Assembly (NCBI GenBank): GCA_001599595.1
Contig: BCHH01000002.1
Location: 1,451,021-1,515,020 of the forward strand
Source of the DNA: Beverwykella pulmonaria
Taxonomy: Eukaryota > Ascomycota > Dothideomycetes > Pleosporales > Melanommataceae
Direction: 5' to 3'
Length of the DNA: 64,000 nucleotides
In this document: in pieces, positions 62,631 through 64,000 of the stretch
Position numbering within the stretch: position 1 is the stretch's first letter
Layout of the letters: each line of letters begins with the position of its first letter
The notes under the pieces: generated by a model
Told to the model about the DNA's origin: nothing
The model's database searches: none
The model's input: only the letters and a program-made list of their open reading frames with translations
Position numbers and translations under genes: made by a program

Positions 62631-64000
62631 TCAAACCGGAACTCCGTTGAATGGTATCTTGAGCTTCGCACGTGCTCCATCTATGCTCTCCGACTGCCAC
62701 TGACTCTTCCACTCATACTCTTCTTGCTTCACTTGCAAAAAGCTCTCCCTCGCTTCGGGAGTCATCTTCTCGAGATCTTCTTCGTCAACTTCAGGCAGTC
62801 CGTTCGGTCCAATGTCGCAGAAGTCTCCATCGGGTCCCGGAATACCAAGGCCGCTGAAAGGAGGTTTCTGAACGTAAGTATCGATAACGAGATAGCGTCG
62901 ACGAATGATATCTGGAACATCGGTTTCCGCTGCAGGCACCTCTTCCCATCGCGCGTGAGTGGGCTGTGTGGTCTTGGGGTAACACATCATGTTGGTGTGC
63001 GGATCATAGATTCCTTGAAGATTTGCCTTGCGTAGCGCCGAGAGGCTGGTGTTGAAACGACTGAAAAGGTTAGTACACAAAACTTGAGGAAAGGTCTGGA
63101 TATGCATACCTTGAAGATCGAGCGTGCTCAAATTGCCAGTTGGCCGAAGTGATGTTCACTTTTCGCTTTCCAGGTACAGGCTTCCCGTTCGCTACGGGAA
63201 CGCTGGGTGCTCCGGTGTGGTAAACACTGCTAGCTCCATGCCACGCAACATACTGGTTCTTGTTGTAAGGCTCGCCGGGGGGAGGTAGCCTATCGTTTGG
63301 ATCCGCGATCTCGCCTTCGACATCGCCCCTCGCTTTAGCAGCAGTGACGTAGTAATCGTCGATGATCCTCTTGCCCCCAATAATGATGCGCGCGCCAAAT
63401 TCCCTGAATACTGATCGAGCGGTAACAACGCCGATAGCGCGGCCCTTGTAGGAGTGCGGAATGATCTCGCGATCAATCAAATCCCGTTTCTCCGTGTCAT
63501 CGATAATGATCTTGTACAACTGCATGTGCTTCGTAAAGAACAGGTAGCTGTCCCTGAATCCCGTGCAACGCGCGGGTTCAGTTGACAGCATGTAAAGCCT
63601 GTCGCCTCTTCCGCCAATCTTGAACACACGGACACGGTAGTCTCGTCCCCCTTGAAGGTTTCCCATTTTATCCACTTTCTCTTCGCCCTCGGCATCTTCA
63701 GGCAAGTCCAGTTCATCGTCAACAACATCCATCATGTTCCCCTCCTTGTCAATTGGGACCCGGGTAGCATGCGACGGGCCCCTGGCGGCCCGTCCTCGAG
63801 GCGTGTTGAGCGAGGGCCTCCCGCGCTTGCGCTTCACGGGCGTGCCGCCCTCGGAGGTGTTGTCTGGTTCGATTACATTCCAATCCGGAGGGCGATTCTT
63901 CGGCGGTCGCCCAAGGCGCTTCTTGCGCGGGAACGTCTGGATGACGGGGGGCGATGAGGGCTCCGAGGGAGGCTTTTCCTCCTCCGACTCGTGCGCGGGG
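62631..64000 (-). CDS. RSC7: RSC/SWI-SNF chromatin remodeller subunit Rsc7/Npl6 (partial, 5' end outside window)
   Basis: This nuclear subunit of the RSC complex (Rsc7/Swp82 family) is cut off by the right edge. Two exons are visible, 63110-64000+ and 62631-63060, with a 49-nt intron (GTATGC..TTTTCAG), for about 440 residues. The N-terminal visible part has two AT-hook-like motifs (KRLGRPPKNR and KRKRGRPSLN) and an acidic segment (DDELDLPEDAEGEE). The conserved Rsc7/Swp82 domain follows: GRDYRVRVFKI, GDRLYMLSTEPARCTGFRDSYLFF, IDREIIPHSYKGRAIGVVTARSVFREFGARIIIGG and DDYYVTAAK. After the intron comes RFNTSLSALRKANLQGIYDPHTN, as in the family. Confidence 0.92.

Overview
The window is nuclear DNA of a filamentous ascomycete (Pezizomycotina). 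The evidence is dense genes split by short introns (about 40-110 nt, nearly all GT-AG, often with CTRAC-type branch sites), plus typical mould genes: a NoxR/p67phox-like oxidase regulator, a uricase with a UaY-type promoter motif, a three-CBM18 chitin deacetylase, a Baeyer-Villiger monooxygenase and fungal seven-helix receptor and kinase families. I cannot place it below subphylum, although the style would fit Dothideomycetes. I found no rRNA, tRNA, CRISPR array or virus sequence.

Layout. (1) Bases 1-14,100 look like an accessory island. They hold a decayed Helitron Rep fragment at the left edge, a CorA-like membrane protein gene, a kinase-plus-pseudokinase gene, a divergent second kinase with a frameshift, and a six-exon gene joining a SAM-like domain, a P-loop NTPase and a PD-(D/E)XK-like nuclease (the architecture of fungal Crinkler-like proteins). 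(2) From 14,795 rightwards the genes are mostly conserved. 14.8-19.1 kb: mitochondrial UbiB/ABC1 protein (Cqd1/ADCK2-like) and an FAD monooxygenase. 22.3-24.1 kb: a Psk1/S6K-type AGC kinase. 25.2-30.7 kb: two secreted or surface enzymes, chitin deacetylase and a PLC-like phosphodiesterase. 31.9-36.0 kb: SSU processome protein Utp17/Nan1 and, divergently, RNA polymerase subunit Rpb10. 36.9-41.3 kb: Ran exchange factor RCC1/Pim1 and, divergently, a secreted metallophosphatase. 41.7-45.2 kb: Tom6 and convergent NoxR. 46.2-49.6 kb: copper chaperone Ccs1, divergent mitoribosomal uL13m, and uricase. 50.9-58.2 kb: TORC2 subunit Rictor/Avo3 and a RING-LON protein. 60.3-62.2 kb: a GPCR-like protein. 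62.6-64.0 kb: the C-terminal part of the chromatin-remodelling subunit Rsc7/Npl6, which runs off the right edge.

Most conserved genes stand alone or as divergent pairs with short shared promoters (Utp17/Rpb10, RCC1/phosphatase, Ccs1/uL13m). The clearest functional cluster is the left island, whose kinases, CorA-like protein and NTPase-nuclease are all families that expand in variable, defence- or allorecognition-like parts of fungal genomes. Exon boundaries given here come from reading splice signals together with protein frame and family motifs. They are inferences and no transcript data were available.
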